A DNA stretch of 64,000 nt from Massilia sp. IC2-477 (GTDB lineage: Bacteria > Pseudomonadota > Gammaproteobacteria > Burkholderiales > Burkholderiaceae_D). The stretch lies in NCBI RefSeq assembly GCF_020707265.1, contig NZ_JAJFEQ010000004.1:434001-498000 (forward strand), written 5' to 3'. A program made the translations under genes and the position numbers. Every line of letters begins with the position of its first letter. Position 1 is the first letter of the stretch. Shown here piece by piece: positions 51,250 to 59,680 of the stretch. Under the pieces are notes generated by a model. That model did not search any database. It saw only the letters and a program-made list of their open reading frames with translations, and was not told the DNA's origin.

Positions 51250-51834
51250 ATGACTACTCCGACCAATCTGCCGGGCTTCTTCAGCCGGCTTTCGATCGCC
51301 TTTGGCGCCTTCTTCAAATCGCTCGGCGATGCCGAGTTTGCAGCGCGCGTGCGCGATGATGGGGTGGACCCGGTGGCGATGCCCACACCGGCACCGACCG
51401 CGGCCCCGACGCCCGTGCCTACCGCCGCCCCGACCGCGGCCCCGCTGCGCGCCCCGAGCGCCGAGTCGGCCCTGCAGCTGCTGAGCTTGCTCCAGCGCGA
51501 AGCGCGCCTGATCGACTTCACCCAGGAAAACCTGAGCGCCTATTCCGACGCCGACATCGGCGCCGCCGCCCGCGTGGTGCACGAAGGCTGCGCGCGCGTG
51601 CTGCGCGAGCACTTCACTATCGAGCCGGTGCGTGCTGAAGCGGAAGGCGCACGCGTCACGCTGGAAGAAGGCTTCGACGCCGCCAGCGTGCGCCTGACCG
51701 GCAACGTGGTCGGCCAGGCCCCGTTCAAGGGCACCCTGTCGCACCGCGGCTGGCGCGCCAGCAAGGTCCAGCTGCCGCAGCTGGCCGAGAAGCATGACGC
51801 GCGCGTGCTGGCGCCGGCGGAGGTGGAGCTGTGA
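51250..51834 (+). CDS. DUF2760 protein
   Basis: A 194-residue protein. An N-terminal helix region (FFSRLSIAFGAFFKSLGDAE) is followed by a Pro/Ala/Thr repeat linker (PTPAPTAAPTPVPTAAPTAA, residues about 43-66) and the DUF2760 domain with LLQREARLIDFTQENLSAYS and KGTLSHRGWRASKVQLPQL. The function is unknown; the gene is almost always beside two Hsp70-like genes as far as I know, so it probably belongs to that chaperone system. The next gene starts in its stop codon (GTGA). Confidence 0.85.
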   Translation: MTTPTNLPGFFSRLSIAFGAFFKSLGDAEFAARVRDDGVDPVAMPTPAPTAAPTPVPTAAPTAAPLRAPSAESALQLLSLLQREARLIDFTQENLSAYSDADIGAAARVVHEGCARVLREHFTIEPVRAEAEGARVTLEEGFDAASVRLTGNVVGQAPFKGTLSHRGWRASKVQLPQLAEKHDARVLAPAEVEL

Positions 51835-53666
51835 GCGACCCACGTTACGCCATCGGCATCGACCTGGGCACCACCCACAGCGCCCTGTCCTATGTCGACC
51901 TGCAGGCCAGCGACGGCGAAAAGACCGTCGACGGCGTGCTGGCCATCCCGCAGCTGAGCGCGCCCGGCACGGTCGAAGCGCTGCCGCTGCTGCCCTCCTT
52001 CCTGTACCTGCCGCACCCGGACGAACTGGCGGCGGGCGAAACCGCGCTGCCCTGGAGCGCGGGCGGCGAAGGCTTCATCGCGGGCGAAATGGCGCGCAGC
52101 CGCGGCGCCACCACCCCGATCCGCCTGGTGTCTTCGGCCAAGAGCTGGCTGAGCCACCCGAGCGTCGACCGCCGCGCCGCCATCCTGCCGCACGACGCGC
52201 CGGAAGAAGTCACGCGCGTTTCGCCGCTCGAGGCCTCGACCCGCTACCTGGCGCACCTGCGCCAGGCATGGAATGTGGCGCATCCGGACGCGCCCTTCGA
52301 CCAGCAGCAGGTCACCGTCACCATCCCGGCGTCCTTCGATCCGGGCGCGCGCGAACTCACCGCGGAAGCGGCGCGCAATGCGGGCATGAACCCAACCCTG
52401 CTGGAAGAGCCGCAGGCGGCCCTGTACAGCTGGATCCAGGGCAGCCGCGGCGCCTGGCGTAAGCAGGTCAAGGCCGGCGACATCGTGCTGGTGGTCGACG
52501 TCGGCGGCGGCACCAGCGACTTCTCGCTGATCGCGATCCTCGAACGCGAGGGCACGCTCGAGCCGCACCGCGTGGCGGTGGGCGACCACATCCTGCTGGG
52601 CGGCGACAACATGGACCTGGCGCTGGCCCACTTCGTGGCGCGTAAACTCCAGGCGAGCGGCACCCAGCTCGACGCCTGGCAGATGCGCGCCCTCACCTAT
52701 GGCTGCCGCAGCGCCAAGGAACACCTGCTGGCCGACGCGAATGCCACCGTGTGGCCGATCGTGGTGCCGAGCCGCGGCTCGAAACTCATCGGCGGCTCGA
52801 TCCGCACCGAACTGACGCGCGACGAAGTCACCGCCTTCATTACCGAAGGCTTCTTCCCGCGCGTGGAAGCATCCGCACGTCCTGCCACCCGCACCCGCGC
52901 CGGCCTGACCCAGGTCGGCCTGCCGTATGCCCAGGACGCCGCGATCACGAAGCACCTGGCCGCCTTCCTGGCACGCCAGGCCGGCGCCACCGCCGAGCTG
53001 GAAGGCTTCGGCCGCGCGGTCAATCCGGATGCCAGCTTCCTGCACCCGAGCGCGGTGCTGTTCAACGGCGGCGTGTTCAAGTCGAACATCCTGGCTCAGC
53101 GCGTAATGGACACCATCAACGACTGGCTGTACATGGAAGGCGCCGAGCCCGCACGCATGCTGGAAGGCGCCGACCTGGATCTCGCGGTGGCGCGCGGCGC
53201 GGCCTACTTCAGCTATGCACGCCGTGGCGGCGGCGTGCGCATCCGCGGCGGCACGGCCCGTTCCTACTACGTCGGCGTCGAATCCTCGATGCCGGCGATT
53301 CCCGGCATGGAGCCGCCGATCGAGGCACTGTGCGTGGCCCCCTTCGGCATGGAAGAAGGCAGCGAACTCGAACTGCCGGGCCAGGAATTCGGCCTGGTGG
53401 TGGGCGAGCCGGTCACCTTCCGCTTCTTCGGCTCCACCACCCGGCGCCAGGACCGCATCGGCGAGGTGCTCGAGTTCTGGGGCCCGGACGAGCTGCAGGA
53501 AATGAACGAGATCCAGGCGACCCTGCCGGCGGAAGGCCGCGTGGCCGGCGACGTGGTGCAGGTCAAGCTGCACGCGCTGGCGACCGACGCAGGGACGCTG
53601 GAACTGGCCGCGGTCGCACGTGACGGCCAGCGCTGGAAGATCGAGTTCGACGTCCGCCAACAGTAA
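51831..53666 (+). CDS. Hsp70-like chaperone 1
   Basis: A 611-residue Hsp70 relative. The actin-fold nucleotide-binding domain is intact: AIGIDLGTTHSALSYVDLQA (phosphate 1), LVVDVGGGTSDFSLI (phosphate 2) and LFNGGVFKSN (adenosine). After about residue 400 it diverges from DnaK and has a short beta domain (QEFGLVVGEPVTFRFFGSTT), without the EEVD-like end or a full peptide-binding lid. The start is GTG overlapping DUF2760. A second Hsp70-like gene follows after five bases. No DnaJ or GrpE gene is present. Confidence 0.9.
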   Translation: MSDPRYAIGIDLGTTHSALSYVDLQASDGEKTVDGVLAIPQLSAPGTVEALPLLPSFLYLPHPDELAAGETALPWSAGGEGFIAGEMARSRGATTPIRLVSSAKSWLSHPSVDRRAAILPHDAPEEVTRVSPLEASTRYLAHLRQAWNVAHPDAPFDQQQVTVTIPASFDPGARELTAEAARNAGMNPTLLEEPQAALYSWIQGSRGAWRKQVKAGDIVLVVDVGGGTSDFSLIAILEREGTLEPHRVAVGDHILLGGDNMDLALAHFVARKLQASGTQLDAWQMRALTYGCRSAKEHLLADANATVWPIVVPSRGSKLIGGSIRTELTRDEVTAFITEGFFPRVEASARPATRTRAGLTQVGLPYAQDAAITKHLAAFLARQAGATAELEGFGRAVNPDASFLHPSAVLFNGGVFKSNILAQRVMDTINDWLYMEGAEPARMLEGADLDLAVARGAAYFSYARRGGGVRIRGGTARSYYVGVESSMPAIPGMEPPIEALCVAPFGMEEGSELELPGQEFGLVVGEPVTFRFFGSTTRRQDRIGEVLEFWGPDELQEMNEIQATLPAEGRVAGDVVQVKLHALATDAGTLELAAVARDGQRWKIEFDVRQQ

Positions 53667-53671
53667 GCGCG

Positions 53672-56476
53672 GTGACCTACCTCGTCAGCATCGACCTGGG
53701 CACCACCAACACGGTGCTCGCCTTTGCCGCGCCCGGCGCGGCGGTCGAACTGCTGGCCATCGAACAGCTGGTGGCGCCGGGGGAAGTAGCGGCAACTGCG
53801 CTGCTGCCCTCGATGCGCTACCACCCGCTCGATAACGAACTCGCTCCCGGCGAACTGCAACTGCCCTGGGTCCAGCAGGACCCGGCCGGCGTCGAGCGCG
53901 TCGCCGTCGGGCGCCTGGCCCGCGTGCTGGGTAGCCAGACCCCGGGCCGGCTGGTGGCCAGCGCCAAGAGCTGGCTGTCGCATGCGGGCGTGGACCGCAT
54001 GGCGGCGATCCTGCCCTGGGGCGCCGATGCGCTTGAAGTACCCAAGGTGTCGCCGGTGGCGGCCAGCGCCAGCTACCTCGCGCACCTGCGCGCGGCCTGG
54101 AACCGGCGCTTCCCGACGGCGCCGCTCGAGCGCCAGCAAATCGTCCTCACCGTTCCCGCCTCCTTCGACGAAGGCGCACGCGCCCTCACGCTGGAGGCCG
54201 CGCGCATGGCCGGCCTGCCGGAGCTGCGCCTGCTGGAAGAACCGCAGGCGGCCCTGTACGACTGGCTGTACCGCCACCGCGCCACCCTGGCGCAAGACCT
54301 GGCGGGCACGCGCCTGGTGCTGGTGGCCGACGTCGGCGGCGGCACCACCGACTTCAGCCTGGTGAAGGTCGAACTGGAAGAGGACGGCCAGCCGAAGCTG
54401 ACGCGCATTGGCGTCGGCAACCACCTGATCCTCGGCGGCGACAACATGGACCTGGCGCTGGCGCACCTGGCCGAATCACGCCTGAGGGATGAAAATGCGC
54501 CAGAACGCCTGACGGCCGGCCGCCTGGCCCAGCTGACGGAACGCTGCCGCGCCGCCAAGGAACAGCTGCTGGCGCCCGATGCGCCGGACCAGGTGACCGT
54601 GACCCTGCTCGGTTCCGGCGCACGCCTGATCGGCGCCAGCCGCTCGGCCACGATCACGCGCGAGGACGTCCAGCGGATCGTGCTCGACGGCTTCTTTCCG
54701 CCCAACGAAGCCCAGGAGGCGGCGAAACGCGCGCGCGCCGGCATCGTCGAATTCGGCCTGCCCTATGCGAGCGACCCGGCCATCACGCGCCACCTGGCCG
54801 GCTTCCTGCGCCAGCATGCGCAGGCCGCACGCGAAGCCCTCGGCATGGCGGACGATGGCAGCCTGCCGGTCCCGGATACCCTGCTGCTCAACGGCGGCGT
54901 GTTCCGCGGCGCCGCGCTGGCGCAACGTCTTGTCGATGTGCTCTCAAACTGGCGCGGTGCGCCGGTAGCGCTGCTGCACAACGAGGACCCGGATGTCGCC
55001 GTGGCGCGCGGCGGCGTCGCCTATTCGCTGGCGCGCGCCGGGCAGGCGCCATCGATCGAAAGCGGCTCGGCGCGCAACTACTACCTGCTGCTCGATGCCG
55101 AGCAGTCGGGCGATACCGTACGCGCGGTCTGCCTGCTGCCGCGTGGGGCGCCGGCCGGCGAGGAAGTGCGATTGGTGAGCCGCAGCTTCGCACTGCGCCT
55201 CGGGCGCCCAGTGCGCTTCCACCTGGTTTCCTCGACCGCCGATCCGGGCGGCGTGCTGCCGCAGCCGGGCGATCTGCTGGACCTGCCTGCAAGCGACATC
55301 GTGCGCCTGCCTGCCATCTCCACCGTCCTGCGTAGCAAGCGCAGCGCTGACATCCCGGTGCAGCTGGCCGCCGTGTTGTCCGAGGTCGGCACGCTCGAGG
55401 TCTTCTGTATTGCGGAAGAAGATGCATCCCAGCGCTGGCGCCTGGAATTCCAGCTGCGTGCGCAGGAGGGCGAGACGGTCGAGGAGGAAGTGCTGCCGGC
55501 CGAACTCGATGAGGCAATCGCCCGCCTCGACCGCATCTTCGGCAACCGCTCGCAGCAGGTCGATCCGCGCGAAGTGCGCCAGCTGCGCGCCTCGCTGGAA
55601 CACCTGCTCGGCTCGCGCGAACGCTGGACCACGCCGCTGCTGCGCCGCCTGTTCGACGCCCTGCTGGCACGCGCCAAGGGCCGGCGCCGCTCCGCCGAGC
55701 ACGAACGCGCGTGGCTGAACCTGGCCGGCTACTGCCTGCGTCCGGGCTTCGGCCATCCGCTCGACGAATGGCGCATCGAGCAGCTGTGGGCCATGTTCGA
55801 GACTGGCGTCCAGTACCACAAGGACAGCCAGGTGCGCGCCGAATGGTGGACGCTGTGGCGGCGGGTGGCGGGCGGCCTGTCTGTCGAGGCCCAACTGCGC
55901 CTGCTCGACGACTTCGCCTTCAACCTGCAGGCCGACGCAGCGGAGCGCGGACGGCGGCCCGTTACCCTGGTCGACGGCACCGAGGACGACATGCTGCGCG
56001 TGGGCGCCTCGCTCGAACGCATCCCGGCCGCCTACAAGGCCGAGATCGGGGACTGGCTGATCGGGCAGATCATGGAGATGCCGACGGGCGCGAAAATCGA
56101 CGCCAGGGCAGCGGCACGGTACGGACGCTACCTGTGGGCGCTGGGCCGTGTCGGTGCGCGCCAGTCTTTCCACGGCGCGGCGCACGAAGTGGCGCCGAGC
56201 GCATCGGCGGAAAGCTGGTTGACCCAGCTCCTGCAGCTGGACTGGAAGAAGATCGAGCCAGCCGGTTTTGCTGCCGCCCACATCGCGCGCATGACGGGCG
56301 ACCGTTCGCGCGACATCGGCCAGGCGGTGCGCGACGAGGTGCTGCGCCGCCTGTCCGCGACTGGCGCACCGCCGGCCTGGTCGGCCATGGTGCGCGAGGT
56401 GGTGGAACTCGACCAGGCGGTCGAGACCCGGATGCTGGGCGATGCCCTGCCCCCGGGCCTCAAGCTGCTGCGCTAA
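53672..56476 (+). CDS. Hsp70-like chaperone 2 with long C-terminal extension (DUF3731)
   Basis: A 934-residue Hsp70 relative, again with a complete ATPase domain (VSIDLGTTNTVLAFAAPG, VADVGGGTTDFSLVKVEL, LLLNGGVFRGA). The C-terminal half (about 590-934) is not a DnaK substrate domain; it resembles the DUF3731 region found in such proteins, with LNLAGYCLRPGFGHPLDEWR and EWWTLWRRVAGGLS. It starts with GTG five bases after chaperone 1. The whole DUF2760-Hsp70-Hsp70 set looks like a dedicated, undescribed chaperone machine with unknown client. Confidence 0.88.
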   Translation: MTYLVSIDLGTTNTVLAFAAPGAAVELLAIEQLVAPGEVAATALLPSMRYHPLDNELAPGELQLPWVQQDPAGVERVAVGRLARVLGSQTPGRLVASAKSWLSHAGVDRMAAILPWGADALEVPKVSPVAASASYLAHLRAAWNRRFPTAPLERQQIVLTVPASFDEGARALTLEAARMAGLPELRLLEEPQAALYDWLYRHRATLAQDLAGTRLVLVADVGGGTTDFSLVKVELEEDGQPKLTRIGVGNHLILGGDNMDLALAHLAESRLRDENAPERLTAGRLAQLTERCRAAKEQLLAPDAPDQVTVTLLGSGARLIGASRSATITREDVQRIVLDGFFPPNEAQEAAKRARAGIVEFGLPYASDPAITRHLAGFLRQHAQAAREALGMADDGSLPVPDTLLLNGGVFRGAALAQRLVDVLSNWRGAPVALLHNEDPDVAVARGGVAYSLARAGQAPSIESGSARNYYLLLDAEQSGDTVRAVCLLPRGAPAGEEVRLVSRSFALRLGRPVRFHLVSSTADPGGVLPQPGDLLDLPASDIVRLPAISTVLRSKRSADIPVQLAAVLSEVGTLEVFCIAEEDASQRWRLEFQLRAQEGETVEEEVLPAELDEAIARLDRIFGNRSQQVDPREVRQLRASLEHLLGSRERWTTPLLRRLFDALLARAKGRRRSAEHERAWLNLAGYCLRPGFGHPLDEWRIEQLWAMFETGVQYHKDSQVRAEWWTLWRRVAGGLSVEAQLRLLDDFAFNLQADAAERGRRPVTLVDGTEDDMLRVGASLERIPAAYKAEIGDWLIGQIMEMPTGAKIDARAAARYGRYLWALGRVGARQSFHGAAHEVAPSASAESWLTQLLQLDWKKIEPAGFAAAHIARMTGDRSRDIGQAVRDEVLRRLSATGAPPAWSAMVREVVELDQAVETRMLGDALPPGLKLLR

Positions 56477-56477
56477 C

Positions 56478-57695
56478 TTACTGCGTGCACGGCACGGCGG
56501 CAGCGGGCCGGCCGTAGGCCGCCCATGCCACCAGCAGGAAAGCGAGCACGCTCATGGCCGCGCCGCCGAACAGCACCGAGGGATAGCCCATGCCCGCATT
56601 CAGGACGGCCGCGCCCAGTGCGGCGCCGATCGCATTGCCGAGATTGAAGGCGCCGATGTTGACGGACGAGGCCAGTCCCGGCGCTTCGCTTGCGGCGCGC
56701 ATCACGCGCATCTGCACCGGCGGCACCAGGCCAAAGGCCGCGGCGGCCCAGACGAACAGGCCGACGGCTGCCCCCAGCTTGCTGGCTGCCAGCCACGGGA
56801 AAGCGATCATGGTCGCGGCTTCGACCAGCAGGAAGAGCAGAATGGTCCGGTCGACCGAGCGGTCCGCCATCTTGCCGCCGATGGTATTGCCGACCGTGAA
56901 GCCGATACCGATCAGCGCCAGCATCATGGTGATGAAGCCCGGCGAAGCCTGCGTAAAGGTCTGCAGCACCGGATTGATGTAGGTGTAGAGGGCGAACATG
57001 GCGGCCGAGGACAGCACCGTCGTCAGGAGCGCCTGCAGCACGACGGGACGTGCCAGCACCTTCAATTCGCGGCGCACGTTCAGCGCCTCCCCGCGGCTGC
57101 CGGCCGGCAGGAACATCATGAGGGCCGCCATCGCGAGCACGCCCAGCATGCCGATCGCGCCGAAGGACTCGCGCCAGCCCAGGTGTTCGCTGACCCAGGT
57201 GGCGGCCGGCACGCCGCCGATGTTCGCGATCGTCAGGCCCAGGAACATCATGGCCACCGCGCTTGCCTGCCGCTCGCGCGGCACCAGGCTGGCCGCCACC
57301 ACCGATCCGATTCCGAAGAAGGCGCCGTGCGCCAGGCTGGTGACCACGCGCGCCGCCATCAGGCTGGCATACTGCGGCGCGAGCGCCGACAGGATGTTCC
57401 CGAGCGCGAAGATGGCCATCAGGGCGACCAGGGCACGGCGCCGCGGCCAGCGCGCCAGCAGCAGGCTCATGACGGGCGCACCCGCCATCACGCCCATGGC
57501 GTAGGCCGACACCAGCATGCCAGCCGCCGGGATCGATACGCCGACGCCGCCGGCGATGGTCGGCAGCATGCCCATGGGGCCGAACTCGGTGGTGCCGATA
57601 CCGAAGGCGCCGACGGCCAGCGCCAGCAGCGCCAGGCCCGCGCCGCGCGTCGATTGATCGGAAGAAGAAATATTGTTGGAAGAAGATGCGTGCAT
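56478..57695 (-). CDS. MFS transporter, AraJ/sugar-efflux-like
   Basis: A 405-residue major facilitator with twelve helices. Between helices 2 and 3 it has GAPVMSLLLARWPRRRALVA (MFS motif A-like). The sequence resembles DHA1-family AraJ/SotB/YdhP efflux proteins. The substrate could be a drug, arabinose-like sugar or metabolite. It is divergent from a LysR regulator and a 22-base dyad lies between them, so it is probably under LysR control. Its stop is two bases from that of the Hsp70 gene. Confidence 0.88.
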   Translation of the reverse strand: MHASSSNNISSSDQSTRGAGLALLALAVGAFGIGTTEFGPMGMLPTIAGGVGVSIPAAGMLVSAYAMGVMAGAPVMSLLLARWPRRRALVALMAIFALGNILSALAPQYASLMAARVVTSLAHGAFFGIGSVVAASLVPRERQASAVAMMFLGLTIANIGGVPAATWVSEHLGWRESFGAIGMLGVLAMAALMMFLPAGSRGEALNVRRELKVLARPVVLQALLTTVLSSAAMFALYTYINPVLQTFTQASPGFITMMLALIGIGFTVGNTIGGKMADRSVDRTILLFLLVEAATMIAFPWLAASKLGAAVGLFVWAAAAFGLVPPVQMRVMRAASEAPGLASSVNIGAFNLGNAIGAALGAAVLNAGMGYPSVLFGGAAMSVLAFLLVAWAAYGRPAAAVPCTQ

Positions 57696-57744
57696 AGCTT
57701 CGGCTTTCGTGTGACAGGCCGAGCATTATCAGGGCAATCATTTT

Positions 57745-57766
57745 TCGGATAAAGTAGGTAATCCGA
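57745..57766. promoter_or_regulatory. Dyad between the MFS gene and lysR
   Basis: TCGGAT-N10-ATCCGA is a perfect dyad in the middle of the 106-base divergent gap. It is the likely binding site of the LysR protein and regulator of both genes, as is common for LysR operators. Confidence 0.6.
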
Positions 57767-57801
57767 GAAAGACTTTTGCGCGCAGTGAGAAAATAAAAAC
57801 C

Positions 57802-58704
57802 ATGAAGATCGAGCTGGAAGAACTGGTCGTGTTCCTCGCCATCGTGGACACGGGGTCGATGACGGCGGCCGCGGAACGCCTCGGCCAGCCGGTATCGACA
57901 GTCAGCCGGCTGCTCAGCCGGCTGGAAGAGAAACTGGCAACGCCGCTGCTGCGCCGGACCACGCGCCGGCTCGATCTCACCGACGAGGGCGATGCCTTCG
58001 TGGGCGATGCGCGCGGCATCCTGCATGCGGTGCAGGCCGCCGAAGACCGCCTTGTGGAGCGGCGCGGGCAGCTGTCGGGCCAGCTGCGTATCGATGCCGC
58101 GACACCCTTCATGCTGCACGTGCTGGTGCCTTTGATTCCCGAATACCGCGCGCTGCACCCGAACGTGACGCTCACCCTCAGCAGCAACGAAGGCTTCATC
58201 GACCTGCTGGAGCGCCGCGTGGACCTGGCGGTGCGCATCGGCGAACTGAAAGACTCGACCCTGCACAGCCGCCTGCTGGGCCACGCGCGGCTGCGGCTGG
58301 TGGCCAGCCCCGAGTACCTGGACCGGCGCGGCACGCCGAAGGATGTCGCGGACCTGATGCGCCACGAGCTGCTGGGCTTCAGCGAACCCGACAGCCTGAA
58401 CGTCTGGCCGCTGCGCGATCTCGAGGGCAGGCGGGTGCGCATCGAGCCGACCCTGAAATCGTCCAGCGGTGAAACCCTGTGCCAGCTTGCCCTGCAGGGC
58501 ATGGGCATCGCCAGCTTCTCCGACTTCCACACTTCAAGCGAGCTGGCCGCGGGGCGCCTGGTGGAAGTGCTGCCCGAACTGACGATCCCGGCGAGCCGGC
58601 CGATCCACGCCGTGTATTACCGGCAGTCCGCGGTGTCGGCGAAGATCGAGTCGATGGTGAACTACCTGGCGCAGGCCCTGCCGCGCCAGCCGTGGATGGC
58701 GTGA
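57802..58704 (+). CDS. LysR-family transcriptional regulator
   Basis: A 300-residue LysR protein with an N-terminal winged helix (FLAIVDTGSMTAAAERLGQP, STVSRLLSRLEEKLATPLL) and an effector domain of the same kind as in LysR regulators of efflux pumps (DLAVRIGELKDSTLHSRLLG). It is divergent from the MFS gene and the dyad between them is the predicted target. The inducer is unknown. Confidence 0.92.
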   Translation: MKIELEELVVFLAIVDTGSMTAAAERLGQPVSTVSRLLSRLEEKLATPLLRRTTRRLDLTDEGDAFVGDARGILHAVQAAEDRLVERRGQLSGQLRIDAATPFMLHVLVPLIPEYRALHPNVTLTLSSNEGFIDLLERRVDLAVRIGELKDSTLHSRLLGHARLRLVASPEYLDRRGTPKDVADLMRHELLGFSEPDSLNVWPLRDLEGRRVRIEPTLKSSSGETLCQLALQGMGIASFSDFHTSSELAAGRLVEVLPELTIPASRPIHAVYYRQSAVSAKIESMVNYLAQALPRQPWMA

Positions 58705-58712
58705 GAACAGGC

Positions 58713-58823
58713 TCAGCAGAACACGAAATCCTCATTGCACTCCGGGCAGTCGCGCACGACGCCTCCCACGACATGCCAGGCGCATCCGGCAAGGGGAAGC
58801 AACAGCAACCAAAGGACAGACAT
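58713..58823 (-). CDS. Tiny lipoprotein with CPxC motif
   Basis: A 36-residue protein with an N-terminal signal peptide and lipobox (LLLLPLAGC), then a short tail containing CPEC and a C-terminal Cys (VVRDCPECNEDFVFC). AAGGAG lies seven bases before the ATG, which is strong evidence of translation, and a 20-base palindrome stands 25 bases upstream. The CPxC could bind metal or cycle between thiol and disulfide. It is behind the tetR gene on the same strand and is probably repressed by that TetR. Nothing similar is known to me. Confidence 0.7.
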   Translation of the reverse strand: MSVLWLLLLPLAGCAWHVVGGVVRDCPECNEDFVFC

Positions 58824-58847
58824 GGCAATCTCCTTGTGCACAGCTCG

Positions 58848-58867
58848 TTTCGCACACCTGTGCGAAA
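58848..58867. promoter_or_regulatory. TetR operator before the tiny lipoprotein gene
   Basis: TTTCGCACACCTGTGCGAAA is a perfect palindrome, TTTCGCACA-CC-TGTGCGAAA. A copy with one mismatch lies beside the tetR start, which makes both probable sites of that TetR protein. Confidence 0.8.
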
Positions 58868-58914
58868 TCAGTTGAAAAAAAGGACAGGCGCGGCCCGTCC
58901 CGGTTGGGAATTCA

Positions 58915-59529
58915 CTACTCCAGGTCGTTGAAGCTCTTGTACGTCGATATCAGGCGGTTGAAGGCCCGCTGCGCCCGCCGCGGCACCGCATTCGCCCGCA
59001 GGAAGCGCGCGTCGTGCATCACGCCAATCGCCAGGCTGTAGATCTCGAACACCAGCTGCTCGGGTTCGGTATCGCGCCGCAGGTGCCCTGCTTCCATCGC
59101 CTGCAGCACTGTCTTGCGCATCGATGCGCGCCAGCGGTTCACCCCGGCCTCGATGCGGTCGCGCAGCGGACCGGGCACGTCGTCGAACTCGAACGCGCCC
59201 GCCGTATAGAGGCAGCCGCCGCGCGTGGTCTCATTGCCGATCTTCTTCAGCCACAGCTCGACCTGCATGGTCAGGCGTGGCAGGCCGCGCTCCACGTGCA
59301 GCGCCGGCATGAATACCTCTTCGCCGAAGCGGCGGTCGTATTCGTCGAGCACTGCCGACTGCAGCGCTTCGAGCGAACCGACGCGCGAGAAAATGCCGCT
59401 CTTGCTGATCCCGGTGCGCTTGGCCAGTTCGCCCAGCGATACCTTGCCGATGCCTTCGCTCGCCGCCATGTCATAGGCGGCTGTGAGGATGGTCGCGTAG
59501 GTGGCTTCGCTTTTGGTCGTGCTGTTCAT
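58915..59529 (-). CDS. TetR/AcrR-family regulator
   Basis: A 204-residue repressor with a canonical helix-turn-helix (ILTAAYDMAASEGIGKVSL, LAKRTGISKSGIFSRVG). The C-terminal domain carries a Cys (TRGGCLYTAGAFEFDD) in a segment seen in TetR proteins of the YcdC/NemR-type branch, so it may sense reactive electrophiles. Its own start is eight bases from a 20-base operator, and a second operator is before a tiny CPxC lipoprotein gene. It is divergent from an exported SDR gene. Confidence 0.88.
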   Translation of the reverse strand: MNSTTKSEATYATILTAAYDMAASEGIGKVSLGELAKRTGISKSGIFSRVGSLEALQSAVLDEYDRRFGEEVFMPALHVERGLPRLTMQVELWLKKIGNETTRGGCLYTAGAFEFDDVPGPLRDRIEAGVNRWRASMRKTVLQAMEAGHLRRDTEPEQLVFEIYSLAIGVMHDARFLRANAVPRRAQRAFNRLISTYKSFNDLE

Positions 59530-59537
59530 GCGATAAC

Positions 59538-59557
59538 TTTAGCACAGGTGTGCGAAA
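59538..59557. promoter_or_regulatory. TetR operator at the tetR start, facing the SDR gene
   Basis: TTTAGCACA-GG-TGTGCGAAA differs from the palindrome at 58.85 kb at a single base of the left arm. It lies eight bases before tetR and 123 bases before the divergent SDR gene. A separate dyad, AATAACAAG-N14-CTTGTTATT, overlaps its right end (59556-59587). Confidence 0.8.
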
Positions 59558-59680
59558 TAACAAGGACAATTTTGGCTGCTTGTTATTGCCTTAGGGCTAA
59601 CGGATGCCCCGTCCGGCCGGGAACCGCTACCATCGCCCGCACTGTCGTGGTCGCCCTTTCCCTCACTTTCAGGAGCATGC

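Noticed and set aside
51540..53660. A 706-codon frame on the minus strand
   Set aside because: It is antisense to the first Hsp70 gene and does not resemble any protein.
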